Shown piece after piece: positions 38,023-50,888 of a stretch of DNA of 64,000 bases. A model generated the notes under the pieces. It saw only the letters and a list, made by a program, of their open reading frames with translations, was not told the origin of the DNA and ran no database searches. This DNA comes from Ovis canadensis. Its lineage: Eukaryota > Chordata > Mammalia > Artiodactyla > Bovidae. The first letter of the stretch is position 1; each line of letters begins with the position of its first letter. The position numbers and the translations under genes were made by a program. The stretch is from positions 49,679,001-49,743,000 of the forward strand of contig NC_091256.1 in assembly GCF_042477335.2 (NCBI RefSeq), given 5' to 3'.

Positions 38023-38356
38023 ATTTTTGAATATTTGAATCAAAGTCCTTGTCTGTTAATCTAATACATGAATTACCTGTGGGCCGGTTTCTATTGTGTA
38101 TTTTTTTTCTTGGATTTTGGTGCTGTGACTCTCATCTCTGCTGGGTAGGTAAAGAGGCTAAGCAGAAAACTGAAAAACAGTGATTTTCTCATCCTAACTT
38201 CCTATACCAAGTATTACAGCTTCCTAATTCAGCAAAATTTTGAGGGGAAACCATCAGGGTCCCTCAGTTCTTCCTTCCTTCCTTCTTTCTGAAATCCTGG
38301 CTCTCCAAGATTTCAGTTTTGTCTCTTCAGTCCTGTGAGAACCCAAAATATAACTG

Positions 38357-38384
38357 TTTTTTTTCTTTTGCCCCCCCCCCCCCC
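38357..38384. repeat. Adjoining T-rich and C14 homopolymer tracts
   Basis: A T-rich run (38357-38369) followed by G and fourteen C residues (38371-38384). Length is likely unstable or sequencing-sensitive. Confidence 0.9.
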
Positions 38385-39887
38385 ATTGATGACCCTTGAC
38401 CCAGGCAAAGCCCAGGTGCTCAGCCTTCTACCCAGAATCAGCAAGCACCTCCACCTGGCCAAGGAAAAAGCTCTCCATTTTGCAGATCCCCCTCGGAATC
38501 TTGGCTCCTCCAGCCTCAATGCTCTAGCAGCTCTTGGATTGCTTTATAGAGATGCTGTTTGTATTTATCTGGCTTTTCCATTTATTTTTAGAGAATTGGT
38601 GTGTCTCAGTTTACTCCATCAGGCCTGAAAGTAGAATTATATCCAAACCACTCTTACACTACTATAAAGAGATAAGTTTACTTGCCATGACTACACAAGA
38701 AAATGGGAAGGAGGGGTTTCCAAAAGGAAGAATTTCTTATGCCTCTCACATACAGGCAGGTACTTAAAACTCATTACTTACAGACTCTGACGAGGGGAGA
38801 TGGGAGAGGGGGGTGAAGGGGGGTGAGCCAGAATGAGAAGATTCTGGTTTCTTTAGACAGTGAAGGCACATTCAGTCAGCATTGTTTAGTCAGAAATTCT
38901 TGGGTCAGCTCCCCTTCTGCCACATATTACAGAGTTGGTAGAAAGACAAGTAGGGTCTCTTTTTACTCTACATTTTTCTCTCTATATATACATGTATAGG
39001 CTGTATCTAAACCTTTTTGTGCATAATATATACACATTTATCATTCCTATTTTCCTTTATTAGACTTCTGAATGGTTTTATGTTTTTAATTTTTAATCTT
39101 TTTTTCAGCAAAGAAAATATCACATACTCTGCTCACGCTCATTTCAAAGCCTGTAACAATCCATGAAGTTGGTCTCAGAGTCACAGTCACACTTCACTGA
39201 CATCAGAAATCACGAGGGTTCCTTTATCATAGTTCCTTGCTTTAGGTGCTATGTCACAAGTGGCATCTGAGCAGTTATTTAGAAGGAATGAAATTATACC
39301 ATCAAAATACCTCAAATAGATACATTTCAAACTTTCTTCAGAGGATGAAAAGTTAAAGTGAAAGAAATCTTTCCATACCAATTTTTAAAAATAGTCAAGT
39401 TTTCTCTAGAGATCAAGTTGGCCTCTCGTTTATTTATGTTATTATAGATTTAAGGCAGTGCCAGAAGGAAAAATTCTCATGACCATGAAGAATCATTCAA
39501 AGACCTATTAAATGAAAGGCACTGTATATACACATAAGCCAAAAACCTTGGCAATCTTGTGAATAGGGACCCCTTATTATTAATAAAATCATATTTATAA
39601 ATGCCTCAGAATAAAATATACAGAATTACAAAGGAAGGAAATTTATAATGTTACAAAACATTTTAAAAGCAAAATTTGTGATATGCAAAGATACATACTT
39701 ATTAACTCAAATTTTAAAAAATCTAGTGTCAGGACTAACATCTACCATTGTTTTGAATTAGTAATGAGCATAAACAGTATTTCAGGATATCTGATTGTAA
39801 TGTGATATGAAAATCTTAGTGATTTCTATTGGTGAAACAGTCACTAGGACTACTGAGTGGTTTTAAGGGGCTCCATTTATAGTTGAA

Positions 39888-40066
39888 AGTGAAAGTCACT
39901 CAGTCATGTCCAACTCTTTGCAACCCCATGGACTATACAGTCCATGAAATTCTCCAGGCCAGAATACTGGAGTGAATAGCCTATCGCTTCTCCAGAGGAT
40001 CTTCCCGACCCAGGAATTGAACCGGGATTTCCTGCATTGCAGGTGGATTCTTTACCAACTGAGCTA
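39888..40066 (-). repeat. Bov-tA SINE with 10-bp TSD
   Basis: BOV-A body at left, tRNA-Glu-like head at right. TATAGTTGAA is at 39878-39887 and 40067-40076. Confidence 0.9.
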
Positions 40067-41586
40067 TATAGTTGAAGAAATTAATTTCTGTTAAGAGGTT
40101 ACTGAAAATAAAAATGTAATTTCTTTCCTATCCAAATTCACACACCCCTGAATTCTATCCATGGGTCATCAAGGGTCCCCCAGTTTGGAACTTATGCTTT
40201 AAGTATTTCATCTTCTCCTGCAGAGTGGATGGCACTGGGTACAGAAAAGTTTCTGAGCAAAGAATAAACAATTGTTTCTGCTCTTATACACCTAGGCACA
40301 GAATGTTGCCCCTCCTAATTAGAATACTTCTTATTAACATGCTCATAGATCTGCCTTGCCCAAAGTCCTTGCACCATTCCTGAGAATCTTGGAGTCTAGT
40401 ACAATAAAAATATCCTTCCCTGAAAATACAGGCTGAATTCTTATTAAGTATTAGGCCCTATGCCATATACATTATGCACCCAATTATCATGCAACCCCAT
40501 GGGGCAAATGTTATTATTCCCAGTTTACATAGACTCATTTGTAACTCATTTTTCATTCCGAAAAAGTATAGTGAACATCTGTTGTCTCTGTTGTTAAACT
40601 AGGTGCAGTGGTTTAAATACAGACACAGTTGCTGTCTTCAGACTTAATAATATAGCAGGAAAGACAAGCAGAAATAAATTACATAATTACATAACCGTAA
40701 TGTAAAAGAACACTTGTTTTGAAAAGAATAAGTGGCTGAGAATGAAGGAGACCTATTTTAAAAGTTAGGGTTGTCAAGAGAGTGGGTAACATTTAAACTG
40801 AAACCGCAAGTATGAGAGAAACCAGTCATGCATAAAGCAAGAGAAAGAGTATTCCAGGCTGAGAGAATAGCAGGAGCAAAGATTATTAGGCAGGAAAATT
40901 TGGCATTTTTAAAAACAATTTTTAAATTGTGGTAGAAAATGCATGATATAATCATCATCTTAACTATTTTATACTGTATAGTTCTGTAGTGTTAACTACA
41001 TTTACTTTATTGTACAACAGATCTCTAGAAATATTTCATGTAAAACTCAAACTGCACCCATTGAACAACTCCCCAGTTTCCCCTCTCCCAAACCCCTGGC
41101 AGTGAAAACTTGACTTTATTTCTGTGCATTTTGACTACTTTAGATAACTCATATAAGTGTAATAATAACGATGTTTGTCTTTTTGTGACTGGCTTATTTC
41201 AGTTAATACAATATCCTGAAAGTTCATCCATGTTGTAGCACATATTAGAGTTCCTTTTTCTAAAAACACTAATACTTTTTAAAAAAGTGTATATAATATA
41301 CCACATTTTCTTTATCCATTCATCCATCTGGATGTTTGGGTTTCTCCACCTCTTGGCTACTGTGAATAGTGCAGCTGTGAACATGCGTGTGCAAAGATCA
41401 TTTGGAGATCTTGCTCTCCGTTATTTAAACCAGAAGTGGGATACCTGGATCATATGGTAATTCTATAATTTTTTTTTCTTTTTTGAGGAACCTCCATACT
41501 GTTTTCCATAGTGGCTGCACCAATTTACATTCCCACCAACAGTGCACAGGGTTCCAAATTCTCCACCTCCTCAGCAATACTTGTGA

Positions 41587-43815
41587 GGGCCCAGGCTGCC
41601 CAATCCCTGATGAAAAGGTGCCTGTTGCACAGTTACATGAGGGGAAGCTCAAGGTGGCCAGGGATCTGGAAGAGGGCAAGGGTCTGGAGAGACAGGTCAA
41701 TGTGAGCAGCATTTTAGGAATCAAGGCATATAACTAATCCCAAGCCCTAATCTACCCAATTGGGATATTCTCTCAGAAGACAGATTTCCAGGTGACTGCT
41801 GCCTTGGGAGGGAAGGACTGGGCGGACTGGCTAGAGTATCATTCAATCAAGAGACACCTGGGAGCTCTGGTTGCTAGAGAGGCCTGAAACCCATCAGGTA
41901 CCAAGTCCAAATGGGGGCTGATTCACCAGTTTAAGGCTGCCACCTCATAATGATCTTTAGGGCGTGGGCTTCTTCCACCTTGGAGGCTATTCAGGTGGTG
42001 GGGATGATACTGAGCAGGGCCCTGTGGGGCTCTTGGGCAGAAGGCCTTTATGTGTCCCCTGTTTTTTGGATTACAGGAAACAGCCTTCGTTCAGCCTTCC
42101 GGACCTTCCCTGAGTTCCAGTGGGGGCAGATTCAAGCAGTTGTTAATTAGGGAAGGGAGGGGATGAGAGACCTTGGACAAACTGTCAAGAACATCCCTGG
42201 GGCAAGTCCTCTTTCCATGTCAAGGGATATACACAATATCTTTGAGCTATACTGCAGATACTGAAAACCCCTCCCGGTGGGAGAAGTTTACAATTAATGA
42301 TGGTATGCTGTCCACAAGCATGTAGACCCCAGGCCAGTTGGACCTGAAGGCTGATGATGCTCCTACTTAACTCACCACCAACCCACCGGAGAAGGCAATG
42401 GCACCCCACTCCAGTACTCTTGCCTGGAAAATCCCATGGATGGAGGAGCCTGGTAGGCTACAGTCCATGGGGTTGCTAAGAGTCGGGCATGACTGAGCGA
42501 CTTCCCTTTCACTTTTCACTTTTATGCATTGGAGAAGGAAATGGCAACCCACTCCAGTGTTCTTGCCTGGAGAATCCCAGGGACGGGGGAGCCTGGTAGG
42601 CAGGCATCTATCGGGTCACACAGAGTCAAACACGACTAAAGTGACTTAGCAGCAACCCATCAGAAGAATGTCCCTGAGCTGACCACGTCCTCTTTGAGCA
42701 GTTACTATAAAACTTCTCACCGTTTTCTCCAAGTTTGGACCCAGAGTTTTGAGGGCGGTAGTCTGCTGTGGCTCCCTTTCCCTGGCAAAGTAATAAAGCT
42801 ATCCTTTTCTACTTCACTCATAACCCTGTCTCAGAGATTTAATTCGATACTGGCGTACAGAGAAGCTGAACTTTCAGCATCCAGGACTGGCCAGATAGAG
42901 CACCACAGACCTGGAAGCCCTGGAAGAATCCACACAAGGACTAGAATGGAATGTTGTTCCAATTCTGAGCAAACCACACTCCTGTTCTCAGATGAGTCAT
43001 AAATAGTCTTCCCTCTCTCTCTTTTTTTTTTTTTGACAAGTCCTCCCTCTCTTTACTCAATTCCATCTCTTTTACTTTGACCCACCATAAATGTGGTGTC
43101 TCAACCCAAGTTGAGCTGAGAAGTTGATTTCTGATTTAGCTTCCTGCCTCTCCATTATCTGCCCACTGATTAAAGCTGTGCTGTTTCACTCTCACTATAG
43201 GTTTTGTTATTGGCTGTTCAAATCTGAATGGGAATAGAACCTTTCAGGCAAGGTGCTTTGACTGAGCTAGGGGCCAGGTGGAGTTCCATACAACCAACTC
43301 AGTGACAGCCAGGAATCTGGAACAAGGCAGGTGTTAGGAGATGCAGGTCAATGGAGTGGGCTCTTAAGGATACAAGTCATCTGCCTAATTCCAAACCCTA
43401 ACCTACACAAATATGCATATTCCCCTTGAAGGTAGAGCTAGAGGAATCTGGTCTTAGCAGGTGTGGCTGGGCAGGCTAGCCAGAGTATCCTCCAATAGGA
43501 CACACTGGGAACTATGTTTGCTGGACTCCATCAGGCAGCACGTCCAAATGAGGACTGAGTGTCACTAGTTTAAATCTGCCACATCAGAAGGGTTTTCAGG
43601 TGGTGGGCCCCCTTTACCCTTGGGATTATGCAGGTGGTTGGGAACTGGCCTGAGCTTTATGGGCCTGGAGGGCTCTGGCTGCCTGAGGCCAGGTGAAAGG
43701 GTATGTACTGGGCATGATCATTCAGCAAGGTCAGCATGGCTGGGAACCCGGAACAGAGCAAGTGTTAGGAGTGGCCAGCATATTAATCCTCTTATCAGAC
43801 ATATGACTTGCAAGT
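41587..43815 (+). mobile_element. Endogenous-retrovirus LTR relics, at least two related copies, no coding genes
   Basis: Copy A spans about 41587-42893, with BOV-A2 inserted at 42385-42656. It has an LTR-like R/U5 end with an AATAAAG signal at 42791. A second R/U5-like tail follows at 43170-43250 (ATTAAAGCTGTGCTG). Copy B (about 43250-43720) aligns with the 5' half of copy A through shared stretches such as GGTCAATG, CTAGAGTATC/CCAGAGTATC and GTCCAAATG. A third partial head follows to 43815. No gag, pol or env frame was seen. Family not assigned. Confidence 0.55.
42385..42656 (+). repeat. BOV-A2 SINE (dimer)
   Basis: Two BOV-A units, each beginning near GGAGAAGG..ATGGCA and CCCACTCCAGT, joined by the CCCTTTCACTTTTCACTTTT linker. 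This is the hallmark of BOV-A2. Confidence 0.9.
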
Positions 43816-44154
43816 CCCTGTCCCCCCAATAGGTTGCCTTTTCACTCTTATTTCCTTTGATGCACAGGAGTCTGATGTAGTCCATTTTGTACATATTTGC
43901 TTCTGTTGCCTGTGTTTTTGGTGTCATATCCAAGAAGTCATTGCCAAATCCAATGTCATGAAATTTTCCTCCTATGTCTTCCTCCAGGAGCTTTGTAGTT
44001 TTAGGTCTTAACTCAAAATGGATTAAAGATGTAAATGTTATTTTTGTATATGGTGAGAATAGGGTCTGATTTCATTCTTTTGCTTGTGTATATCCAGTTT
44101 TCCCAATATCAAGGAGTTTGGCATTTTTGTGGATGTTGGAGCAGGCCAGTGTGT

Positions 44155-44285
44155 CTGAGCAAGTGAATGAAAGTCACTCAGTCAAGTCTGACTCTTTGCG
44201 ACCCCATGGACTGTAGCCTGCCAGGCCCTTCTGTCCGTGGAAGTCTCCAGGCAAGAATACTAGAGTGTGTTGCCGTTCCCTTCAG
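44155..44285 (-). repeat. BOV-A SINE fragment
   Basis: Minus-oriented BOV-A: GAAAGTCACTCAGTCAAGTC and CAGGCAAGAATACTAGAGTG. Confidence 0.85.
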
Positions 44286-45794
44286 AGCTCGGTAAACAGA
44301 GAGAGTGGTAGAAGAGGAGATTGGAGATGTAGGCAGGGTCTGGGCCATGAAAGAACTTTATAGAACATTCAAAGAGTTTAGATTTCACTCTCAATGCATT
44401 GTGAATCTACTGGAGAGTAACATGAACAGATTTATACTTTTAAATGATCATTGTTTTCCTCAAAAAGTTAAACATAGAGTTATCATATGACCCAGCAATT
44501 CTACTCTTAGATATATATCCAAGATAACTGAAAACATATATCCATACAAAAACTTGTACAGAATAGCCAAAATGTGTCAACAACCCAAATATTCATCTAT
44601 GGATAAGTAGAAATACCACATTTTGTTTATCCATACAATGAAATAGCATTCAACCAATAAATGGAATGAAGTACTGTTACATGCTACAACATGGATGAAC
44701 CTTGAAAACGTTATACTAAGTTAAAGAAGCCAGTCACAAAAGACCACACACTATATGATTTCTTTTTAATGAAATATCCCAGAATAGGAAATCTATAGAA
44801 AGATTAGATTAATGATTGCAAGATGGTAGAAATATTTTGGAATTAGATGGTGATGGCTGCATAGCATTGTGAGTATACTAAAACAAAAGTATACATTTTA
44901 AAATGGTGAATTTTATTATGTGAAATATATCTCAGTGGGAAAATTGCTACATATTAAAAAAAAAAATCACTGTGGCTGCTGTGTGGTAAATGGATTGAGG
45001 TCGGACAAGGGCAAAGGAAGCAAAGGGGGCCATTAGGCAAAGGATCAGAAGACTTGAGGTTTGACTGAATTTACATACTGAGAGACTGCTAGATCTTTCT
45101 GATTCTAAATCAAATGTTCTTAACCTCTGTACTACAGAGTTTCCTATAACATGACAGGGGTTAAATTTAGCCAAGAGTCCCCTTTCTGCCATCTCTCTCC
45201 AAAAATGCCCACACCATATTTCCTAAGAACATTTCTCTGTTGAGTTTTCAAAACTAGAACAGCTGCTTGGCTGAAATTTCCACATACTGGGGAAAAATTT
45301 TCCCTTCGTAGTATCAGAACAATGAGCATAAAGGTATACTGCTCAAAGATGAGATGGATTAAAGACAGTAAAAAGTTTTGGCACCATTGTTTGAGATGAT
45401 TTTTAGGGGCAGAACTTCCTTGCATTCTCATGGTAAGAAAAGTATTTTAGTTTTAGAAAAAGATTATATATAACTTCTTTGTTGCACTAGAGGGAATTCT
45501 GTTCTGGTGTTTGGGAAGTTCTCTGGATCTGAATGTTTTTTAAAATGACTTTAGGTGGAGCACTTAAGCAATCTTTATTTATTAGATGTTGTTTTAAAAT
45601 CCTTTTCTTTGGTGGTAGAAACATATTTTGTTATGCGCTGAGAACAGAGAGCATCCAATAAAATGGGATACATGAGTTGCTCATGGTAGGTGTGCTGAGT
45701 GCTAGTTTGATACAAAAATAACTTATTTTCCAAGGTTTTTTTCATTTCCTGCAAAATAACTGAAATTTAGGAATAAAATTATGGAGAAAACATT
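44286..45794. other. Intergenic, L1 fragment and unassigned sequence
   Basis: A plus-strand L1 3' UTR fragment lies at about 44470-44960 (catatgacccagcaattcta). The remainder shows no exon or recognised repeat. Confidence 0.5.
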
Positions 45795-46230
45795 AAAAAA
45801 GTTTTATTGGAGTATAGTTGATTTACAATGTTGTGTTAGTTTCAGGTATACAGCATACTGACTCTATACGTACACATATATTCATTATTTTACCATATAG
45901 GTTATTACAGAATATTGAGTCAAGTTCCTTGTACAATATAGTAAGTCCTTGTTGGTTATCTATTTTATATATATTAGTACTCGCTTGTTAGTCACTCAGA
46001 CATGTTCGACTCTTTGCAACCCCATGGACTACAGCCCACCAGCCTCCACTGTCCATGGCATTCTCCAGGCAAGAACACTGGAGTGGGTAGCCACTGCCTT
46101 CTCTGATATATATTAGTGTGTGTATGTTAATCCCAAACTCTTTAATTTATCCACCCTCCCCTCCCCACCAGCCTGACACAAACTTTCTGTTTGGTTACCA
46201 CAGGTTTGTTTTCGAAATCTGTGAGTCTGT
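45795..46230 (-). mobile_element. Minus-strand L1 3' fragment with an inserted BOV-A
   Basis: L1 sequence (gagtatagttgatttacaat; tccttgttggttatctattt) is interrupted at 45979-46105. Confidence 0.75.
45979..46105 (-). repeat. BOV-A SINE with perfect 12-bp TSD
   Basis: ATATATATTAGT at 45967-45978 and 46106-46117 flanks one minus-oriented BOV-A monomer. Confidence 0.88.
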
Positions 46231-47206
46231 ATGGAGAAAACATTTTCATGATTTAACCTTGTCATCTTTCCCAGTATCCAGATTGCAAAATACAAAGGCA
46301 GGATCCAAAAGGACGGCATTATGAGCCTTCTCATGTAGGGGTCCAATGCACAGAGACAGGCCATTGTCTTTGGCATCATTTCCTCATCTTTCCTGGCTTT
46401 TTAGTTTTCAAAATGTTATAGCCTGCTGGTCCTGAAGGTAAACAACTTGCCTTGTACACTATGCCCTTTGCTTTCCCCCCATAAAAGTGGATACAAATAC
46501 TTTGTAGTCCATGCATATCAGAAAATTAGATCACAATGGATGTCTACAGTGACAGAGCAGGAAACTGCCAAACAAATAAAATCCTGGGAATCAAGTATTG
46601 TACCCAGAGGCAGGCATGGCTGAATTCACTTAGTCACATAAAACTTTTTCATTTATTTTTAAACAATTGGAGTTTTGCCTTAGTTATGTATGTGTGTCTG
46701 CATGTATGTGTGTGTCCATCACATGAATTCAAAGTAATAGATGAGAAAATTCTTGGTAAACTGCAAGTGATATATACAACCTAAAAAAATACTGTTATTC
46801 CCAATCTTAGGAATCCAATGTCAGCTAAAGAATGACTTCTCAACAGTACCTTCAAAAATGGTTGATGCCAGCTAATAAAATGGTACCACGTTATCCTAAG
46901 ATATCATGTGTGCCTTTAATTGTTCAAAGACATAGGAAACCATTTATTTCTTAACTTCTCAAATGTGGAAACAAACCCATTCGCGAAGGAGATTTCCAGT
47001 GTAAAATAGTTTCCAGCATTATATGAGACACTCCCTGTACACCAAGGAGAAATTCCCTTTAAACAGTTTTATATCCCACTCATGAAGCCTTTTCATGTTT
47101 GGACCACTAACTCCAATTGGATAACACTGACAGAATTTGAAAAGGGTATGAGCCCTGGGATAGGCATGCAGGATGGGGAGACTGGCTTTTAGCTCTGGCT
47201 CTGGGT
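46231..47206. other. Intergenic, nothing recognised
   Basis: No gene or clear repeat apart from short TG-rich runs near 46690. Confidence 0.4.
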
Positions 47207-47217
47207 TTTACTAGTGT

Positions 47218-47480
47218 GCTGCTACTGCTGCTAAGTCGCTTCAGTTGTGTCCGACTCTGTGCGACCCCATAGACGGCAGCCCACCAGGCTCCCTTGTCCC
47301 TCGGATTCTCCAGGCAAGAACGCTGGAGTGGGTTGCCATTTCCTCCTCAATGCATGAAAGTGAAAAGTGAAAGTGAAGTTGCCCAGTCATGTCCGACTCG
47401 TAGCGACCCCATGGACTGCAGCCTACCAGGCTCCTCTGTCTATGGGATTTTCTAGGCAGGAGTACTGGAGTGGCTTGCCA
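47218..47480 (-). repeat. BOV-A2 SINE with perfect 11-bp TSD
   Basis: Minus-oriented BOV-A dimer with the GTGAAAAGTGAAAGTGAAGT linker. TTTACTAGTGT is at 47207-47217 and 47481-47491. Confidence 0.92.
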
Positions 47481-47615
47481 TTTACTAGTGTAGTGACCTC
47501 TAAATTCCTTGTAACAACAGTTCTACACATAGAAACATGCCCTGTTTCTATAGATGACTTCCCCAGTTATCCAGAGGCCTGGGTGGAAGCCACTTTGAAT
47601 CCCTCAGTCTTTTAT

Positions 47616-48230
47616 CAGTTCAGTTCAGTCGCTCAGTCATGTCCAACTCTTTGCGACCCCATGGACTGCAGCACACCAGACCTCCCTGTCCATCACCAAT
47701 TCCAGGAGTTTACTCAAACTCATGTCCATTGAGTTGGTGATGCCATTCAACCATCTCATCCTCTGTCATCCCCTTCTCATCCTGCCTTCAATCTTTCCCA
47801 GCATCAGGGTCTTTTCAAATGAGTCAGTTCTTCACATCAGGTGGCCAAAGTATTGGAATTTCAGCTACAACATCAGTCCTTCCAATGAATATTCAGGACA
47901 GATTTCCTTTAGGATGGACTAGCTAGATCTCCTTGCAGTCCAAGGGACTCTCAAGAGTCTTCTCCAACACCACAGTTCAAAAACATCAATTCTTTGGCAC
48001 TCAGCTTTCTTTATAGTCCAACTCTCACATCCATACATGACTACTGGAAAAACCATAGCCTTGACTAGACAGAACTTTGTTGGCAAAGTAATGTCTCTAA
48101 TTTTTAATATGCTGTGTAGGTTGGTCATAGCTTTTCTTCCAAGGAGCAAGCATCTTTTAATTTCATGGCTGCAGTCATCATCTGCAGTGATTCTGGAGCC
48201 CCCCCAAAATAAAGTCTGTCACTGTTTCCA
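47616..48230 (-). mobile_element. 5'-truncated BovB LINE with perfect 11-bp TSD
   Basis: The minus strand encodes the C-terminal end of the BovB polymerase ORF ([20 protein letters not shown]) and ends with the ACTGAACTGAACTGA-type 3' terminus at the left. CAGTCTTTTAT is at 47605-47615 and 48231-48241. Confidence 0.93.
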
Positions 48231-48947
48231 CAGTCTTTTATACCTTATATAGATAATTAGTCATCAAAATGCTTTCGTTCTTCCTAAGAACATCTCTCAT
48301 ATTATCACTTCTTTTCAACTGTAACGAACCTGGTTCTCCATTGGCTTCTTGCAGCCAGACAAGTTTAGTCCAAATGCTTGGAACAGAAGAATTCTATTCT
48401 TCTCAAAACCTGACCTTCACTTTAGTTTCTAGCTTTATCTTCTGCTGCTCCCCTTCCACTGTAACCTGCCCAACCACACACTTCCTCTCATGTTTATGCT
48501 CTGTTCTTTTCCTGTTGCTACTGTAGCAAATTAACAAAAACTTGGTAACTTAAACAATACAAATGTATTACCTTATAGTTCTGGAGGTCAGCAGCCTGAA
48601 AGTATTGACTAAAATCAAGGTGTCCACAGGGCTGTGCTCCCACAAAGACTCTAGAAAAGAATCCTTTTCCTTGACTTCTGCAGCTTCTAGAGGCACTTAC
48701 TTTGACTCATGTTCCTCCTCCCCCATCATCAAAGCTAGCCACACTAAGCCAGTCCTTCTTATGCTACCACCTATCTGGTTCTGCCTCCCTCTTCCACTTC
48801 TTCCACTTTTAAAGACTCTTGTGATTACACTGGGCTCATCTGCATAAACTAGACTAGTCTCTCTACTTTAATGTGAGCTGATTATCTTACCCTTTGCTAT
48901 GTAACCTCCCATATTCACATGTGGGGAATTAGAAGATGAACACCTTT

Positions 48948-49530
48948 CAGTTCAGTTCAGTTTCTCAGTCGTGTCCAACTCTTTGCGACCCCATGAATCG
49001 CAGCACGCCAGTCCTCCCTGTCCATCACCAACACCCAGAGTTCACTCAGACTCACGACCATCGAGTCAGTGATGCCATCCAGCCATCTCATCCTCGGTCG
49101 TCCCCTTCTCCTCTTGCCCCCAATCCCTCCCAGCATCAGAGTCTTTTCCAATGAGACAACTCTTCGCATGAGGTAGCCAAAGTACTGGAGTTTCAGCTTC
49201 AGCATCATTTCTTCCAAAGAAATCCCAGGGCTGATCTCCTTCAGAATGAACTGGTTGGATCTCCTTGCAGTCCAAGGGACTCTCAAGAGTCTTCTCCAAC
49301 ACCATAGTTCAAAAGCATCAATTCTTCGGCGCTCAGCCTTCTTCACAGTCCAACTCTGACATCCATACATGACTACTGGAAAAACCATAGCCTTGACTAG
49401 ACGGACCTTAGTCAGTAAAGTAATGTCTCTGCTTTTGAATATGCTATCTAGGTTGGTCATAACTTTTCTTCCAAGGAGTAAGCGTCTTTTAATTTCATGG
49501 CTGCAGTCACCATCTGCAGTGATTTTTGGA
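48948..49530 (-). mobile_element. 5'-truncated BovB LINE
   Basis: Minus-strand frame 48957-49460 gives 167 residues of the BovB ORF C-terminus ([38 protein letters not shown]). No clear TSD. One of the best-preserved BovB tails in the window. Confidence 0.9.
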
Positions 49531-49687
49531 GGGACATTATTCTGCCTAACACAAACTCTCTCCCATCCTCTGCCCCCTAAATTGTCAGAAGTGATTTTAA
49601 TTATCTAGTCCTCATTTTGCAACAATCAATTAATTGAATGTTATTACCGAAAAACCCTTCTGTGTCAATTAAGTAAGACTAACTGCT

Positions 49688-50032
49688 CTTGAGAGTCCCT
49701 TGGACTGCAAGGAGATCCAACCAGTCCATTCTGAAGGAGATCAACCCTGGGATTTCTTTGGAAGAAATGATGCTGAAGCTGAAGCTCCAGTACTTTGGCC
49801 ACCTCATGCAAAGAGTTGACTCACTGAAAAAGACTCTGATGCTGGGAGGGATTGGGGGCAGGAGGAGAAGGGGACAACCGAGGATGAGATGGCTGGATGG
49901 CATCACTGGACTCGATGGACGTGAGTCTGAGTGAACTCCAGGAGATGGTGATGGACAGGGAGGCTTGGCGTGCTGCGGTTCATGGGGTCGCAAAGTAGGA
50001 CATGACTGAGCGACTGAACTGAACTGAACTGC
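49688..50032 (+). mobile_element. 5'-truncated BovB LINE, opposite orientation
   Basis: Plus-strand BovB C-terminal coding ([20 protein letters not shown]) and the GAACTGAACTGAACT 3' end. It is complementary to 48948-49288. Confidence 0.9.
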
Positions 50033-50245
50033 AAATTACACATTCAGAGGTCTGGATTTATATTTTTAGGGAAAAAACTCACAATATTGAATGTCTCTAT
50101 CTAAGCTCAGTTTACATTTTAAATCATACTGGTTTGAAAAGATAAATGCACCCCAATGTTCATAGCAACATTATTTACAATTGCCAAGATATGGAAGCAA
50201 CCTAAGTATCTATTAACAGATGAATGGATAAAGAAGATGTAGTAG

Positions 50246-50271
50246 ACACACACACACACACACACACACAC
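50246..50271. repeat. (AC)13 microsatellite
   Basis: An uninterrupted AC dinucleotide tract in the L1 3' UTR. Confidence 0.95.
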
Positions 50272-50565
50272 TGGATGGAATACTACTCAGTCATAAAAAA
50301 TGGCAGTGAAATATTGCCATTTGAAGCAATGTAGATGGACTTGGAGGGCATTATGCTAACTGAAATAAATCAGTGAAAGACAAATGCTATATGGTATAAC
50401 TTATATGTGAAATCTAAAAGGTACAACAAACTAAAGACTATAATAAAAAAGTAGTTTCAGAGATGTAGAGAACTAGTGGTTACCAGTGGGGAGAGGGAGG
50501 AGAGAGGGGCAAAATAGCAGTACAGGATTAAAAGGTACAAACTACTAGGTATAAAATGAGGTACC

Positions 50566-50888
50566 ACGGATTTGCCTGGTAGTCCAGTGGTTAAGAATCT
50601 GCCTGCTAATGCAGGAGACACAGGTTCAATCCCTGCTCTGGGATGATGCCACATGCCAAGGGGAATTAAGTCTGTGCACCACAACTATGGAGCCTGTGCC
50701 CTAGAGCCTACAAGCTGCAACTGCCGAAGCCCACAGGCCTTAGAGCCCATGCCCTGCAACGAGAAGCCACCACGAAAAGAAATTCATGCATCACAACTAG
50801 AGCATAGCCCCCACTCCCTGCAACTAGAGAAAGCCCGTGCACATCAATGAATATTCAGTGCAGCCCAAATTAAAAACTGACTAAATAA
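50566..50888 (+). repeat. tRNA-Glu-derived SINE nested in L1
   Basis: Head GCCTGGTAGTCCAGTGGTTA, long SINE body, tail ACTAAATAAATAAG. It splits the L1 3' UTR. Confidence 0.85.

Larger units (their letters stand above)
36901..40904. other. Intergenic between VAMP4 and METTL13, left part
   Basis: Contains a partial minus CHR-type SINE (about 37900-38022), a T/C homopolymer tract (38357-38384), a TSD-flanked Bov-tA (39888-40066), a MIR-like fragment (about 40430-40540) and an unassigned ancient repeat (about 40590-40890). No gene recognised. Confidence 0.5.
40905..44130 (-). mobile_element. Minus-strand L1 split by an LTR block
   Basis: L1 3'-region sequence at 40905-41582 (ccatagtggctgcaccaatt, then tacattcccaccaacagtgc) resumes at about 43820 (gttgccttttcactcttatt to cttgtgtatatccagttttc). 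The 2.2 kb between them is LTR-derived. Confidence 0.7.
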
